A DNA stretch of 39,408 nucleotides, from assembly GCA_018062515.1 (NCBI GenBank), contig JAGOSC010000024.1, positions 1 to 39,408 of the forward strand, in the 5' to 3' direction. The notes under the pieces are model-generated. The model did not search any database. It was not told the origin of the DNA and was given only the letters and a program-made list of their open reading frames with translations. Both the position numbers and the translations under genes were made by a program. Positions 22,830-30,629 of this stretch are shown here, piece after piece; the stretch's first letter is position 1; each line of letters opens with the position of its first letter. Source of the stretch: Candidatus Omnitrophota bacterium (GTDB taxonomy: Bacteria; Omnitrophota; Gorgyraeia; Zapsychrales; Zapsychraceae).

Positions 22830-24272
22830 ATGACTAACTTCATCCTTACATATTTGCCATTTTTTATTTCTTTCCTGATTGGATATTTTTTTATCTTAAC
22901 ATTTTCGGATTCCAAAAAAGCTGTTTCATTTTCTGAAATTATTTTTATGGCGGGTGGATTAGGATTAGGCATCAGCGCGCAAATCACTTTTTTCAGTTTT
23001 GCCATTTTTGAGCATCTTAACCGGCCTTTTGTCGTCGGTATAAACCTAACTGTACTAATCACTTTAATTGTCATTAGTTTATGGCGTCGTCAATGGAGCA
23101 TATTTTCTCTTACCCCGGGCATCAATTTTAAGTTTAAAAACATATGGCCATATCTCATATTGATTGTGTTTGCTTATCCTTTGTGGAATCATGGCCAATT
23201 TTATGCCTTCGGCGGATGGGATGCATGGGCCACTTGGAATTTGAAATCTAAAATGCTTTTTATGTCTGAATCGGGATGGAATGTTATTTTTGATCCCTTA
23301 TTGTGGCGGTCTAGCCCGCATTATCCATTACTTTTACCCATGATGAATAATTGGGGTTGGGTGTTTTTAAATAACCCGGACTATCATGTGCCGGTGATGA
23401 CCGCATTCATTTTCGGTTTTTCCACCGTCGGGCTGCTCTTATCATCCCTATTAAGAATAACAAAAACGTATTACTCGATTTTATGCGTGACACTATTACT
23501 GACGTCGCCGATGTTTGTAAAACTTTCGCTGAGCCAATATGCCGATATTATCGTTGCCTATTATCTTCTTTTAGGATTGATCTGTTTACTTCAGGCAAAA
23601 GTCGATAATAGCCGAATCTATGCCTTGATCGGCGGTGTGTCATTAGGACTTTTAAGTTTTACTAAAGGCGAAGGTCTAATTGCCTCGGTGATTATTTTAT
23701 CATTGGCCGTATTTTATTTATTTTGGAAAAATAAACCGGATTGGAAAATTATTTTTAATCTATATGGTGCGGCACTGGCCGCTTCCGTCGTCACAATCAT
23801 ATTCACGCTCTTTTTTGCTCCAAAAAATCAAACGTTTATCAACGGATTGTTCTCGAAAACAGATCCCATCACATTTTTTCGAATTAAAGCTATATTCATT
23901 TTTTATTGTGCGGAGATGGTTAGCTCGACGTGGAATGGAATATGGATTGTGCTTATCGTGGGACTGATATTTTCATTAGGAAGATGTTTCAATAAGAACG
24001 CGATTATTTTTCCCGCCTTTTTGTTAGGCTATATCGGTATTATCACTGCGTTTTTTATCGTTAATACTTATTTCGAATCTTCCCGAATTCTTTGGTGGCT
24101 GCAAGTCACCGTTCATCGATTAATGTATGCCACTCTTCCCGCGGTTGTATTCTGGACTTTTTATTCATTATGGGAAAGTCCTATCCAAGTCAATCATCCG
24201 CCAGAACCTCCACAAAAAATAAAACCCTCCGGCGGAAAACCACCGAAGGGTAAGTCAAAAAAATCCAAATAA
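22830..24272 (+). CDS. WDAW-motif GT-C-like membrane glycosyltransferase with Pro/Lys tail (module 3)
   Basis: A 480-residue polytopic membrane protein, paralogous to the product at 18264-19631. FGGWDAWATWNLKSKMLF (127-144, Asp131) and SPHYPLLLP (162-170) align with the same motifs there, and SLSQYADIIVAYYLL aligns with STGQYADTILAYYLL. It adds a Pro/Lys-rich hydrophilic tail (about 453-480, PPEPPQKIKPSGGKPPKGK) that is probably cytoplasmic. The bases encoding this tail also form the intrinsic terminator of the convergent greA run. It ends one base before the greA stop. Confidence 0.77.
   Translation: MTNFILTYLPFFISFLIGYFFILTFSDSKKAVSFSEIIFMAGGLGLGISAQITFFSFAIFEHLNRPFVVGINLTVLITLIVISLWRRQWSIFSLTPGINFKFKNIWPYLILIVFAYPLWNHGQFYAFGGWDAWATWNLKSKMLFMSESGWNVIFDPLLWRSSPHYPLLLPMMNNWGWVFLNNPDYHVPVMTAFIFGFSTVGLLLSSLLRITKTYYSILCVTLLLTSPMFVKLSLSQYADIIVAYYLLLGLICLLQAKVDNSRIYALIGGVSLGLLSFTKGEGLIASVIILSLAVFYLFWKNKPDWKIIFNLYGAALAASVVTIIFTLFFAPKNQTFINGLFSKTDPITFFRIKAIFIFYCAEMVSSTWNGIWIVLIVGLIFSLGRCFNKNAIIFPAFLLGYIGIITAFFIVNTYFESSRILWWLQVTVHRLMYATLPAVVFWTFYSLWESPIQVNHPPEPPQKIKPSGGKPPKGKSKKSK
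24212..24250 (-). terminator. Intrinsic terminator of the greA run, inside the opposing gene
   Basis: On the minus strand an 11-base stem with two mismatches (CCCTTCGGTGG, loop TTTT, CCGCCGGAGGG; 24225-24250) is followed by TTTTATTTTTTG (24213-24224). It lies 24 bases beyond the greA stop and wholly within the 3' coding end of the plus-strand glycosyltransferase gene. The plus strand lacks a following U-run, so termination is directional. Confidence 0.8.
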
Positions 24273-24273
24273 A

Positions 24274-24750
24274 TTATTTCGGCCTTTTGATTTTTAAAAC
24301 TTTGTAGTGTAATGTCCCCGCCGGAACTTTGATCGACAACTCTGCACCTTTTGGATGCCCCATCAAACCTTTTCCGATCGGCGCAACAATCGAAATTTTA
24401 TTTTCTTCATAACTCGCTTCTTCGGGAGAAACTAGCTGATAAGTAAATTCTTCATCCGTGTCCAAATCTTTTAACGTAACAAACGCGCCGATATAAATTT
24501 TATCGCTCGGAATATCCTGATCTTCAATAATCCGGACATTGGCTATTTTATTCTTAACATCAATTTGCCGTCCGGCATTATAGCCTTGCGCTTCTTTGGC
24601 AGCGTGATATTCGGCATTTTCTTTTAAATCTCCGAGATGACGCGCCTGCTCGATTTGGCCGGCGATCTTAATCGATTCTCTTTTCAAATCTTCCAATTCT
24701 TTAAGAAATTTCTCGAAGGCCGCCCTGGTTAAATAAACTTCCCCTGACAT
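24274..24750 (-). CDS. greA: Transcript cleavage factor GreA
   Basis: 158 residues, the normal GreA length. The N-terminal coiled coil carries the tip motif GDLKENAEYHAAKEAQ (40-55) with the conserved acidic residues that act in RNA polymerase's secondary channel. The C-terminal FKBP-like domain includes ISIVAPIGKGLMGHPKGAEL. It rescues backtracked polymerase by stimulating transcript cleavage. AGGAG lies ten bases before ATG 24750. It is the last gene of the run and is followed by a clear terminator. Confidence 0.96.
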   Translation of the reverse strand: MSGEVYLTRAAFEKFLKELEDLKRESIKIAGQIEQARHLGDLKENAEYHAAKEAQGYNAGRQIDVKNKIANVRIIEDQDIPSDKIYIGAFVTLKDLDTDEEFTYQLVSPEEASYEENKISIVAPIGKGLMGHPKGAELSIKVPAGTLHYKVLKIKRPK

Positions 24751-24768
24751 ATCTGATATTCTCCTAAA

Positions 24769-25002
24769 TTACATGGACTCTACGGCTTTGGCCATAATCG
24801 GCAGGATTTCCTGAGCTTCTTCTTTGGTCATCCGTCCTAATTTGGCAAATCGCCATTCTTCGTTCGCGTTCATATTTTCGCGAGACAATTGAAGTTTTTT
24901 CTGTCCTTCATTATAAGAAAAGACACCAACGGTGATTCGAGTTTCTTCGAATTCTTTGGTTTCTTTAAATGTAGCAACATCTAACGCTTGATCGTATGGC
25001 AT
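24769..25002 (-). CDS. Small conserved-looking protein of unknown function, 77 residues
   Basis: AAGGAG six bases before ATG 25002 and a position between ybaB and greA support expression. The product (MPYDQALDVATFKETKEF...) has a strand-like middle (ETRITVGVFSYN, KKLQLSREN) and a helical C-terminus (MTKEEAQEILPIMAKAVE). It has no signal peptide, TM or recognised motif. The WRFAKLGRMTKEE stretch might be a small nucleic-acid or protein contact surface, but no function can be assigned. Confidence 0.65.
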   Translation of the reverse strand: MPYDQALDVATFKETKEFEETRITVGVFSYNEGQKKLQLSRENMNANEEWRFAKLGRMTKEEAQEILPIMAKAVESM

Positions 25003-25031
25003 GAACTTCTCCTTTAATTGTAATGATGTTA

Positions 25032-25319
25032 TTAAAATCCCATGTCCGGCATAACAGATTTCATTTTTTCAGCGGCTATAGCTTGGGACTTTTTGATCGC
25101 GGCATTCATGCAGCGGAGTAAATCATTTTCGAAACGCTGCTTATTGTCAGGATTAATCATTGTAGAATCGATTTCCAATTCTTTGAATTTTTGAGCCCCA
25201 TTGATCCTGATTTTAATCCCTCTAACCTCTTCGACGTTAACTGAAATGGCCTCTAATTCTTTTTTGATAGCGTCGGCCTGTTTTTTCATTTCCATCAATT
25301 GTTTCATTTTATCAAACAT
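25032..25319 (-). CDS. ybaB: YbaB/EbfC-family nucleoid-associated protein
   Basis: 95 residues with the family layout: an N-terminal amphipathic helix (MFDKMKQLMEMKKQADAIKK), a central strand region (RGIKIRINGAQKFKELEID) and a C-terminal helix ending in KMKSVMPDMGF. Homodimeric YbaB/EbfC proteins bind DNA, often with recombination genes; here there is no recR or dnaX beside it. GGAG lies five bases before the start. Confidence 0.92.
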   Translation of the reverse strand: MFDKMKQLMEMKKQADAIKKELEAISVNVEEVRGIKIRINGAQKFKELEIDSTMINPDNKQRFENDLLRCMNAAIKKSQAIAAEKMKSVMPDMGF

Positions 25320-25341
25320 TTACGACTCCATTCATTTTAGA

Positions 25342-25722
25342 TTAGGGGACAATTAACCGTGAATCGGTTGACCCTCTCATTTGTTCCGGCGGTACCAACA
25401 ATTCTGGATATCCTCGTCGCTCTGACTGATATTTTAACCTATAACCCACATCACTCAGCGATGCCACAAAAAACCTGTTAATAAATATAATTAAAAGAAG
25501 GGCAATAAAGGGCGAAAAATCAACAGCCATCGGCGGCATAAATCGCCGTAGCGGCTGCAGTATTGGTTCGGTTGCTTGGTCTAAAAAACGAACCAATGGA
25601 TTATAAGGATCCGGTGAAAACCAGCTGATTACGGCCCGAATAAATATTAACAGGGTAACTAACTGTAGGATTATACCAATTATTGCGGCTACGGCAATTA
25701 AAAAATTTCCAATAATGAACAT
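25342..25722 (-). CDS. yggT: YggT-family membrane protein
   Basis: 126 residues with two hydrophobic segments and the YggT signature FIRAVISWFSPDPYNPLVRF followed by LDQATEPILQPLRRFMPP. Family members are small inner-membrane proteins linked to osmotic tolerance or, in some phyla, cell division and chloroplast nucleoid distribution. A polar C-terminal tail of about 25 residues follows the second TM. AGAGG precedes the ATG. Confidence 0.92.
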   Translation of the reverse strand: MFIIGNFLIAVAAIIGIILQLVTLLIFIRAVISWFSPDPYNPLVRFLDQATEPILQPLRRFMPPMAVDFSPFIALLLIIFINRFFVASLSDVGYRLKYQSERRGYPELLVPPEQMRGSTDSRLIVP

Positions 25723-25754
25723 ATGACCTCTCTAATTCTTATTTTTATTGACTA

Positions 25755-26423
25755 TTAAAAGACCTTAAATAATTCCCCTTCAATCAATTTCTGTTCAAGG
25801 CGGTCAAACAAACGTTTAGATTTATGGGATATTTCATCGATTTCCTTCATAATTTGATCCAAACTTTCAGAAGTGGTCAAGAGCGCCCTTGATGATTGCA
25901 TCATTACATCTGACAATTCCACCATGTCGATTTTACTCATTTCCTCCGCCGTCTTGGTAAATGACTGCGCGGCTTGACTGAATGTTTGAGTAAGATCAGC
26001 CACATCCAGGGGATCTTCGCCAATAAACGGTTTGGTTAAATCAGGACTTCCACCTTCGATGACACTAATTTCCATCAGTTTCTCTCCTAAAACACCTTCG
26101 GTGGCTATGGAAAAATGCACATTTTGATTGAATTGTTTCCTGAATCGCTCTTGTATATTCATGACAACCAGAACATTGCGTCCGTCGATAGGTTCATCCA
26201 GAAAATCTATTCTAGCCACATTCCCCACATTAACACCGGATAATCTTGCCGGCGCCCCTTCGGAAAGCCCCCCAATATCTCTGAATATAACCTGAATCTG
26301 AAACTTAGATTCCGTCAGGCCTTTATCCTTCCCTAAGGTGAAAATAAAGGCGACGATTAAAAATATTCCCAGAAGAAAAAATAAACCGGCTAAAAAATTT
26401 TTGGACAAATTATTTGTGGTCAT
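25755..26423 (-). CDS. mlaD: MlaD-like MCE-domain protein
   Basis: 222 residues: an N-terminal TM (FLAGLFFLLGIFLIVAFIF), then one MCE domain (about 40-120; FRDIGGLSEGAPARLSGVNV and EGVLGEKLMEI), then a long helix. MlaD forms a periplasmic hexamer on the MlaFE transporter and passes phospholipids between the two membranes of diderms. The helix beyond the MCE domain (about 130-215) is longer than in E. coli MlaD and might form a tube-like extension. AGGAGAG sits before ATG 26423. Confidence 0.93.
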   Translation of the reverse strand: MTTNNLSKNFLAGLFFLLGIFLIVAFIFTLGKDKGLTESKFQIQVIFRDIGGLSEGAPARLSGVNVGNVARIDFLDEPIDGRNVLVVMNIQERFRKQFNQNVHFSIATEGVLGEKLMEISVIEGGSPDLTKPFIGEDPLDVADLTQTFSQAAQSFTKTAEEMSKIDMVELSDVMMQSSRALLTTSESLDQIMKEIDEISHKSKRLFDRLEQKLIEGELFKVF

Positions 26424-26433
26424 ATCTCTCCTG

Positions 26434-27150
26434 TCATTTTATAAAGGCTTGTACTTCCGGAACACTGGATTGTTCGAAGGCTTCTCTTGAACCATCCAAG
26501 AGAATCCTTCCTTTTGATAGAAGAATCAATCGATCCGCGATACGCAATGAATTCTTAATGTCATGCGACGTGACCACCGTCGTACAATTGAGTTTTTTTG
26601 AAACATTTCTGATCAAATCTGAAATGTCGCGGCTGCGGATCGGATCCAGGCCCGACGTGGGCTCATCACAAAACAAAATTTTACTGTCGAGGACAATGGC
26701 CCGGCCGAGTGCGACACGTTTTTTCATTCCTCCGCTCAATTGAGACGGGAATTTTTTCTCCACGCCTTGTAAATCAATCAATTTCAAGATCTGTTCAATT
26801 TTAATACGAATGTCTTTTTCTTTGAGACGTGTATGTTCACGTAACGGAAAAGCAATATTATCAAAACAATTCATAAAATCATACAGAGCGCCTTCCTGAA
26901 AAAGAAAACCGATCGATTTTCTTAATTCCAACAACTGTTTTTCTTTTAATTGAGTAATGTCTTGTCCGTTAATCATGATTTGGCCTTGATCGGGTTTAAG
27001 TAAACCCATCATATTGTTCAATAAAACGCTTTTTCCCGTCCCGCTCTCTCCGAGAATGACAACGATTTCACCGGAACTGATTTTGAAATTAATATTATCC
27101 AGAACCGGCTGTCCGTTAAAACTTTTATAAACATTACTCACCTGAATCAT
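26434..27150 (-). CDS. mlaF: MlaF-like ABC transporter ATPase
   Basis: 238 residues: Walker A GESGTGKSVLL (34-44), Q-loop FLFQEGALYDFMN, signature LSGGMKKRVALGRAI, Walker B ILFCDEPTSGLDP and a switch His in VTSHD. EGALYDFMNCFDNIAFPL is the typical Mla/Ttg2A-type sequence after the Q-loop. With MlaE and MlaD it powers phospholipid trafficking. The gene follows the lipoprotein gene by two bases. Confidence 0.94.
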   Translation of the reverse strand: MIQVSNVYKSFNGQPVLDNINFKISSGEIVVILGESGTGKSVLLNNMMGLLKPDQGQIMINGQDITQLKEKQLLELRKSIGFLFQEGALYDFMNCFDNIAFPLREHTRLKEKDIRIKIEQILKLIDLQGVEKKFPSQLSGGMKKRVALGRAIVLDSKILFCDEPTSGLDPIRSRDISDLIRNVSKKLNCTTVVTSHDIKNSLRIADRLILLSKGRILLDGSREAFEQSSVPEVQAFIK

Positions 27151-27152
27151 AT

Positions 27153-27491
27153 TTATTCTTGTTTGGTTTTGAAATAGCGGTATTTATTGATGCCGAACTT
27201 CGTATAAAGACGATTGTACGGCCTGACATCGACTTTATCGATAAAGACAGTCACACCTTTGTATTCAACGACGGGCATCACTTCCGTATCTATTAAACTT
27301 TCAATACCGTCGACGGGATACCAAGATTCGTTTTCAAAGACAATCGGTTCACCGTTACGGATCCATTCCGCTTCCATATTAGCGACGTATTGTTGCACAT
27401 TCCCTTTATTTCCCGAACGGGCTGCGCATCCGACGGAAAAAACAATCAAACAAACGCTTAATGTAAAATAAATTTTTGTACGGTTCAACAT
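27153..27491 (-). CDS. Small lipoprotein inserted in the mla locus
   Basis: The start is ATG 27491, with GGGGG about six bases upstream, two bases after the mlaE stop. The frame is open farther into mlaE but that is overlap. The 112-residue product starts MLNRTKIYFTLSVCLIVFSVGCAA, a lipoprotein signal with lipobox SVGC. The mature part has short strand-like blocks (EPIVFENESWYPV, PVVEYKGVTVFIDKVD) and a basic end. It is not MlaC, MlaB or MlaA by length or motif. Its place between mlaE and mlaF implies work with the transporter, possibly at the outer membrane. Confidence 0.72.
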   Translation of the reverse strand: MLNRTKIYFTLSVCLIVFSVGCAARSGNKGNVQQYVANMEAEWIRNGEPIVFENESWYPVDGIESLIDTEVMPVVEYKGVTVFIDKVDVRPYNRLYTKFGINKYRYFKTKQE

Positions 27492-27493
27492 TT

Positions 27494-28264
27494 TTACCCC
27501 CAAAAGGTCAAAATAAATTTCGTTAACAATGTATTGGATAATATGACATAGATGTAAGATAACGCGACGGCGCGCGTGGTATATTGCCCCACTCCTAAAG
27601 ACCCACCTTGTGTAAAAAATCCCTGATAACAGCAAATCCAGGCAATAAGAATGGAGAAAAAAATAACTTTAACAAATCCGCTAAAAAAATCGACGAATTG
27701 AATGGCCTTGATGGTTTGACTGATATAAAAAGCACCCGTCATATGCGCTTCATTAACTCCAACAAGATATCCGCCGGTGATACCGACGATTTCAGAGATA
27801 ATGGTTAAAATAGGGAGAACCATAAGAACAGCGATGAACCGCGGAACGACTAAGAATTCAATCGGGTCAACACCCATGGTACGCGTAGCCAAGATCTGAC
27901 TATTGACATTCATCGAACCTAACTCGGCGGTGATCCGCGCTCCGGCCTTACCGGAAAAAATCAGCGACGTAAAAACCGGGCTTAATTCCCGGACCAAAGA
28001 CAAGGCAACCAAAGTCGCGATCACTTCCTTGGCACCGAAACGATTCATGGCCACATATCCTTGCAAAGCCAAAACCAATCCGGAGGCTATCGACGTAAGA
28101 ACAATGATAATGACTGACTGAACCCCTTGTTCATAGACTTGCTTAAAAACTTCTCCGATACGGACTCGTCCACGCAAAATATGGCCAAAAATCTCACCTA
28201 GAAACCAAAGCGCATTACCCATGCCTTTTATATAATCAATCATTGAAGTAAGTACGGTCTTCAT
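27494..28264 (-). CDS. mlaE: MlaE-like ABC transporter permease
   Basis: A 256-residue membrane protein with the MlaE/DUF140 features: LVRELSPVFTSLIFSGKAGARITAELGSM and MGVDPIEFLVVPRFIAVLMVLPILT, five to six TMs and a first amphipathic helix. It is the permease of the Mla phospholipid system. ATG 28264 is chosen over a GTG at 28270; neither has a Shine-Dalgarno, and a perfect TATAAT lies eight bases before the ATG, so the transcript may be leaderless. It opens an E-lipoprotein-F-D order. Confidence 0.93.
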   Translation of the reverse strand: MKTVLTSMIDYIKGMGNALWFLGEIFGHILRGRVRIGEVFKQVYEQGVQSVIIIVLTSIASGLVLALQGYVAMNRFGAKEVIATLVALSLVRELSPVFTSLIFSGKAGARITAELGSMNVNSQILATRTMGVDPIEFLVVPRFIAVLMVLPILTIISEIVGITGGYLVGVNEAHMTGAFYISQTIKAIQFVDFFSGFVKVIFFSILIAWICCYQGFFTQGGSLGVGQYTTRAVALSYIYVILSNTLLTKFILTFWG

Positions 28265-28272
28265 GGACACTT

Positions 28273-28278
28273 ATTATA
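28273..28278 (-). promoter_or_regulatory. Perfect -10 box directly before mlaE
   Basis: TATAAT on the minus strand sits eight bases upstream of ATG 28264, with a weak TTTCTA 17 bases further up. Transcription would begin two or three bases before the ATG, so the message would be essentially leaderless, in keeping with the missing Shine-Dalgarno. The spacer 28265-28322 is very AT-rich, so chance is possible. Confidence 0.4.
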
Positions 28279-28322
28279 ATAAAAAATAATGTTATTAGAA
28301 ATAAATTTATTAAGGCGGCCAG

Positions 28323-28817
28323 CTATTTTTCTTCGGGATCTTTCTTTTTCAGCCACAGTGACTTAAGTTCTTCATTAATTTTTTCTACTGTACTTTGTCC
28401 GATTTCTTTTGAGAATGAAGAGGAATTTCTCGGTGCTGAACCTGAGAATCTGGCTAAGAATTCTTTTACCGAACATAACTTTGCTCCAGCCGCCCGTACC
28501 GAATACTGAATGTCACGGTCATCCGTCACGACGATAAAATTCTTGCTATTGGCAGATTGCTGAACGTTTCGTTTAATCCAATCATCCGCGGTTTCATCCA
28601 AAGTATGAATAATATTAACGACTGTAGACTCAATGGGCGCGGATCGTCCTCGTCGTCCATCAAAGACCAAAGTTACTTTATTATTTGTGCTTCCCTGCGG
28701 CCGGAAATTTTCAATATCCCGGACAAAAACCAAACGCTGCTGATCGATATCAAGGTGAGTTAACTTCGGGTTTTGGTGAAGGATGTTGTATCCGTCCAGA
28801 AGATAATGTAAAGACAT
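28323..28817 (-). CDS. YacP-like NYN-domain RNase
   Basis: 164 residues with the NYN fold: LLDGYNIL (6-13, first acidic residue), TLVFDGRRG (49-57), ADDWIKRNV (77-85) and IVVTDDRDIQYSVRAAGA (95-112). The pattern matches YacP/Rae1-type endoribonucleases that cut mRNA on the ribosome. GGAG seven bases before ATG 28817, and the motif starting five residues later, fix the start, so the first 68 bases overlap the 3' end of the YbhN-like gene in another frame. The C-terminal tail is charged. Confidence 0.86.
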   Translation of the reverse strand: MSLHYLLDGYNILHQNPKLTHLDIDQQRLVFVRDIENFRPQGSTNNKVTLVFDGRRGRSAPIESTVVNIIHTLDETADDWIKRNVQQSANSKNFIVVTDDRDIQYSVRAAGAKLCSVKEFLARFSGSAPRNSSSFSKEIGQSTVEKINEELKSLWLKKKDPEEK

Positions 28818-29727
28818 AAATTGCTCCGCCGATTAATCCGACAATAACCATGAAAATATATGAGATTAAAGTAATGCTTGCCGCAATGCCCGAATCGATG
28901 CCGATCTTCCCAAAAAAATATACAGCTGCGGCTTCACGGACGCCTAAGCCGCCCAAAGACGGCAATAAAGACACAACGCTGATTAAAGGAAAGAAAATTA
29001 AAAAGTAAATCAATTTCACATCTTGATGAAGTGCTTTGGCAATAAAAAAAGATAATACAGCTATGCAAACATGTGAGACACACGATAATCCGATGGCGGC
29101 ATAACCGGCACTTTTATTATCTTTGACTAAAGCAATATCATAGTGCATCTGCATCAGTGCTTTTTTAATCTTTGGAACACGATCAAAAATCCGGCAACAA
29201 AATTCATAAATCGCTTCATTGAACAAGACCGCCGTAATCACGATCGTACCGGGAACAATTAAAAGAATGGGAATAATAACGCCGGGGCTGTTCACCAATT
29301 TATATCCGACGGAAAAAGCAACGACGACGACAATCACTAATCCAGCATATCCACTCAACCGATCAAGTAAAATAGACGCAACAACTTTAGCTTTATGCGC
29401 TGTATATTTGCACAGTCCATAAATCTTAATCGCGTCCCCGCCGATTGCGCTTGGCAAAAATAAATTTCCAAACATGCCGATAAAGAAATAACGGACAATT
29501 TCACGATAGGGAACATCAAGCTTGAGTGCTTTGATGAAAAGTTTCCAACGATGATATGTCAGCACATAGGTGGAAGAAAAAAATAAAAAGGCGACAAGAA
29601 TATACTTCAAATCAGCAGATTTAATGACTTGGCCGGTCTTTGCCATATCGATTTTCGTAAACAGCCACCACAATAGCGCGACGCTGATACCGATTCTTAG
29701 AAAATAATTAAATAAAGTTTTAATCAT
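28750..29727 (-). CDS. YbhN/AglD-type flippase-like membrane protein (LPG synthase TM family)
   Basis: 325 residues with about eight TMs. The family signatures are present: YRWKLFIKALKLDVPYREIV, FFIGMFGNLFLPSAIGGDAI, SILLDRLSGYAGLV and PSLGGLGVREAAAVYFFG. These proteins share the membrane domain of MprF-type lysyl-phosphatidylglycerol synthases and are thought to move lipids or lipid-linked sugars. There is no synthase domain. Its start overlaps the lipA stop (ATGA), and its last 68 bases overlap the NYN gene. Confidence 0.88.
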   Translation of the reverse strand: MIKTLFNYFLRIGISVALLWWLFTKIDMAKTGQVIKSADLKYILVAFLFFSSTYVLTYHRWKLFIKALKLDVPYREIVRYFFIGMFGNLFLPSAIGGDAIKIYGLCKYTAHKAKVVASILLDRLSGYAGLVIVVVVAFSVGYKLVNSPGVIIPILLIVPGTIVITAVLFNEAIYEFCCRIFDRVPKIKKALMQMHYDIALVKDNKSAGYAAIGLSCVSHVCIAVLSFFIAKALHQDVKLIYFLIFFPLISVVSLLPSLGGLGVREAAAVYFFGKIGIDSGIAASITLISYIFMVIVGLIGGAIYVFTLSSGRIQHPSPKPEVNSP

Positions 29728-30629
29728 GATGACTTAGCGAAGCATTCGTTAAAACCTTCTTCGGCGATGTATGAACTGCGAACCAAAGGCCCGCTCATCA
29801 CATGTTTGAATCCCATGTTCAGGCCGAGTTGTTTATAAAAATCAAATTCCTGCGGCGTGTAAAAGCGGTCGACGGGTAAATGTCGTTTGAGTTGTGTGGG
29901 TTGAAGGTATTGGCCAATCGTCAAGATATCTAAACCAGTCTTAAATAAATCTCTCATAACCTCTTCAATTTCTTCATGGGATTCACCAAATCCCACCATA
30001 AAACTGGATTTCGTGAATATCGACGGATCAAAAGTTTTGAAATTTCTTAATACGTCTAAAGAACGTTGATATTGAGCTTGTGGTCTGATCATCTGAGATA
30101 CACGTCGGACACCTTCGATATTGTGGCTGACCACCTCAGGCTTAGCTTCAATCAATCGTCGAATACTTTTTTCTTTATTAGAAAAATCAGGAATAAGAAC
30201 TTCAATTTTGGTTTGCGGGCTGATCGTTCGGATTTGTTGAATGGTTTGATAAAAATGCTCCGCCCCCTCATCATCCAAATCATCGCGGGCAACAGAAGTA
30301 ATCACGACATAACGTAAATTAAGATTTTTGACGGCAATAGCAACGTTTTCCGGTTCTTTCTCGTCGACGGGAGTCGGACGTCCAGCTTTCACCGCGCAAA
30401 AACGGCACGCGCGTGAACAAATCTCGCCTAAAATCATAAATGTCGCTACGCGTTCACTCCAACATTTTCCTATATTTGGGCAACGCGCACTTTCACAAAC
30501 AGTATGTAAGCCCGACGAACGAAACATGGATTTCATCGACTTAATATTTTCCATATCCGGCAAAGGCTGTTTAAACCATGATGGCAGTTGCGTCTTTGTT
30601 TTGAGCTGTTCTTTGACGTGCTGAGTCAT
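29724..30629 (-). CDS. lipA: Lipoyl synthase
   Basis: 301 residues with both iron-sulfur sites: CESARCPNIGKC (Cys45, 50, 56) for the auxiliary cluster and CSRACRFC (Cys71, 75, 78) for the radical SAM cluster, plus the C-terminal RSSY ligand Ser in LVRSSYIAEE. It inserts two sulfurs into octanoyl groups on dehydrogenase E2 or GcvH proteins. No lipB is beside it in the window. The start overlaps the deformylase stop by one base (TAATG). Confidence 0.97.
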   Translation of the reverse strand: MTQHVKEQLKTKTQLPSWFKQPLPDMENIKSMKSMFRSSGLHTVCESARCPNIGKCWSERVATFMILGEICSRACRFCAVKAGRPTPVDEKEPENVAIAVKNLNLRYVVITSVARDDLDDEGAEHFYQTIQQIRTISPQTKIEVLIPDFSNKEKSIRRLIEAKPEVVSHNIEGVRRVSQMIRPQAQYQRSLDVLRNFKTFDPSIFTKSSFMVGFGESHEEIEEVMRDLFKTGLDILTIGQYLQPTQLKRHLPVDRFYTPQEFDFYKQLGLNMGFKHVMSGPLVRSSYIAEEGFNECFAKSS

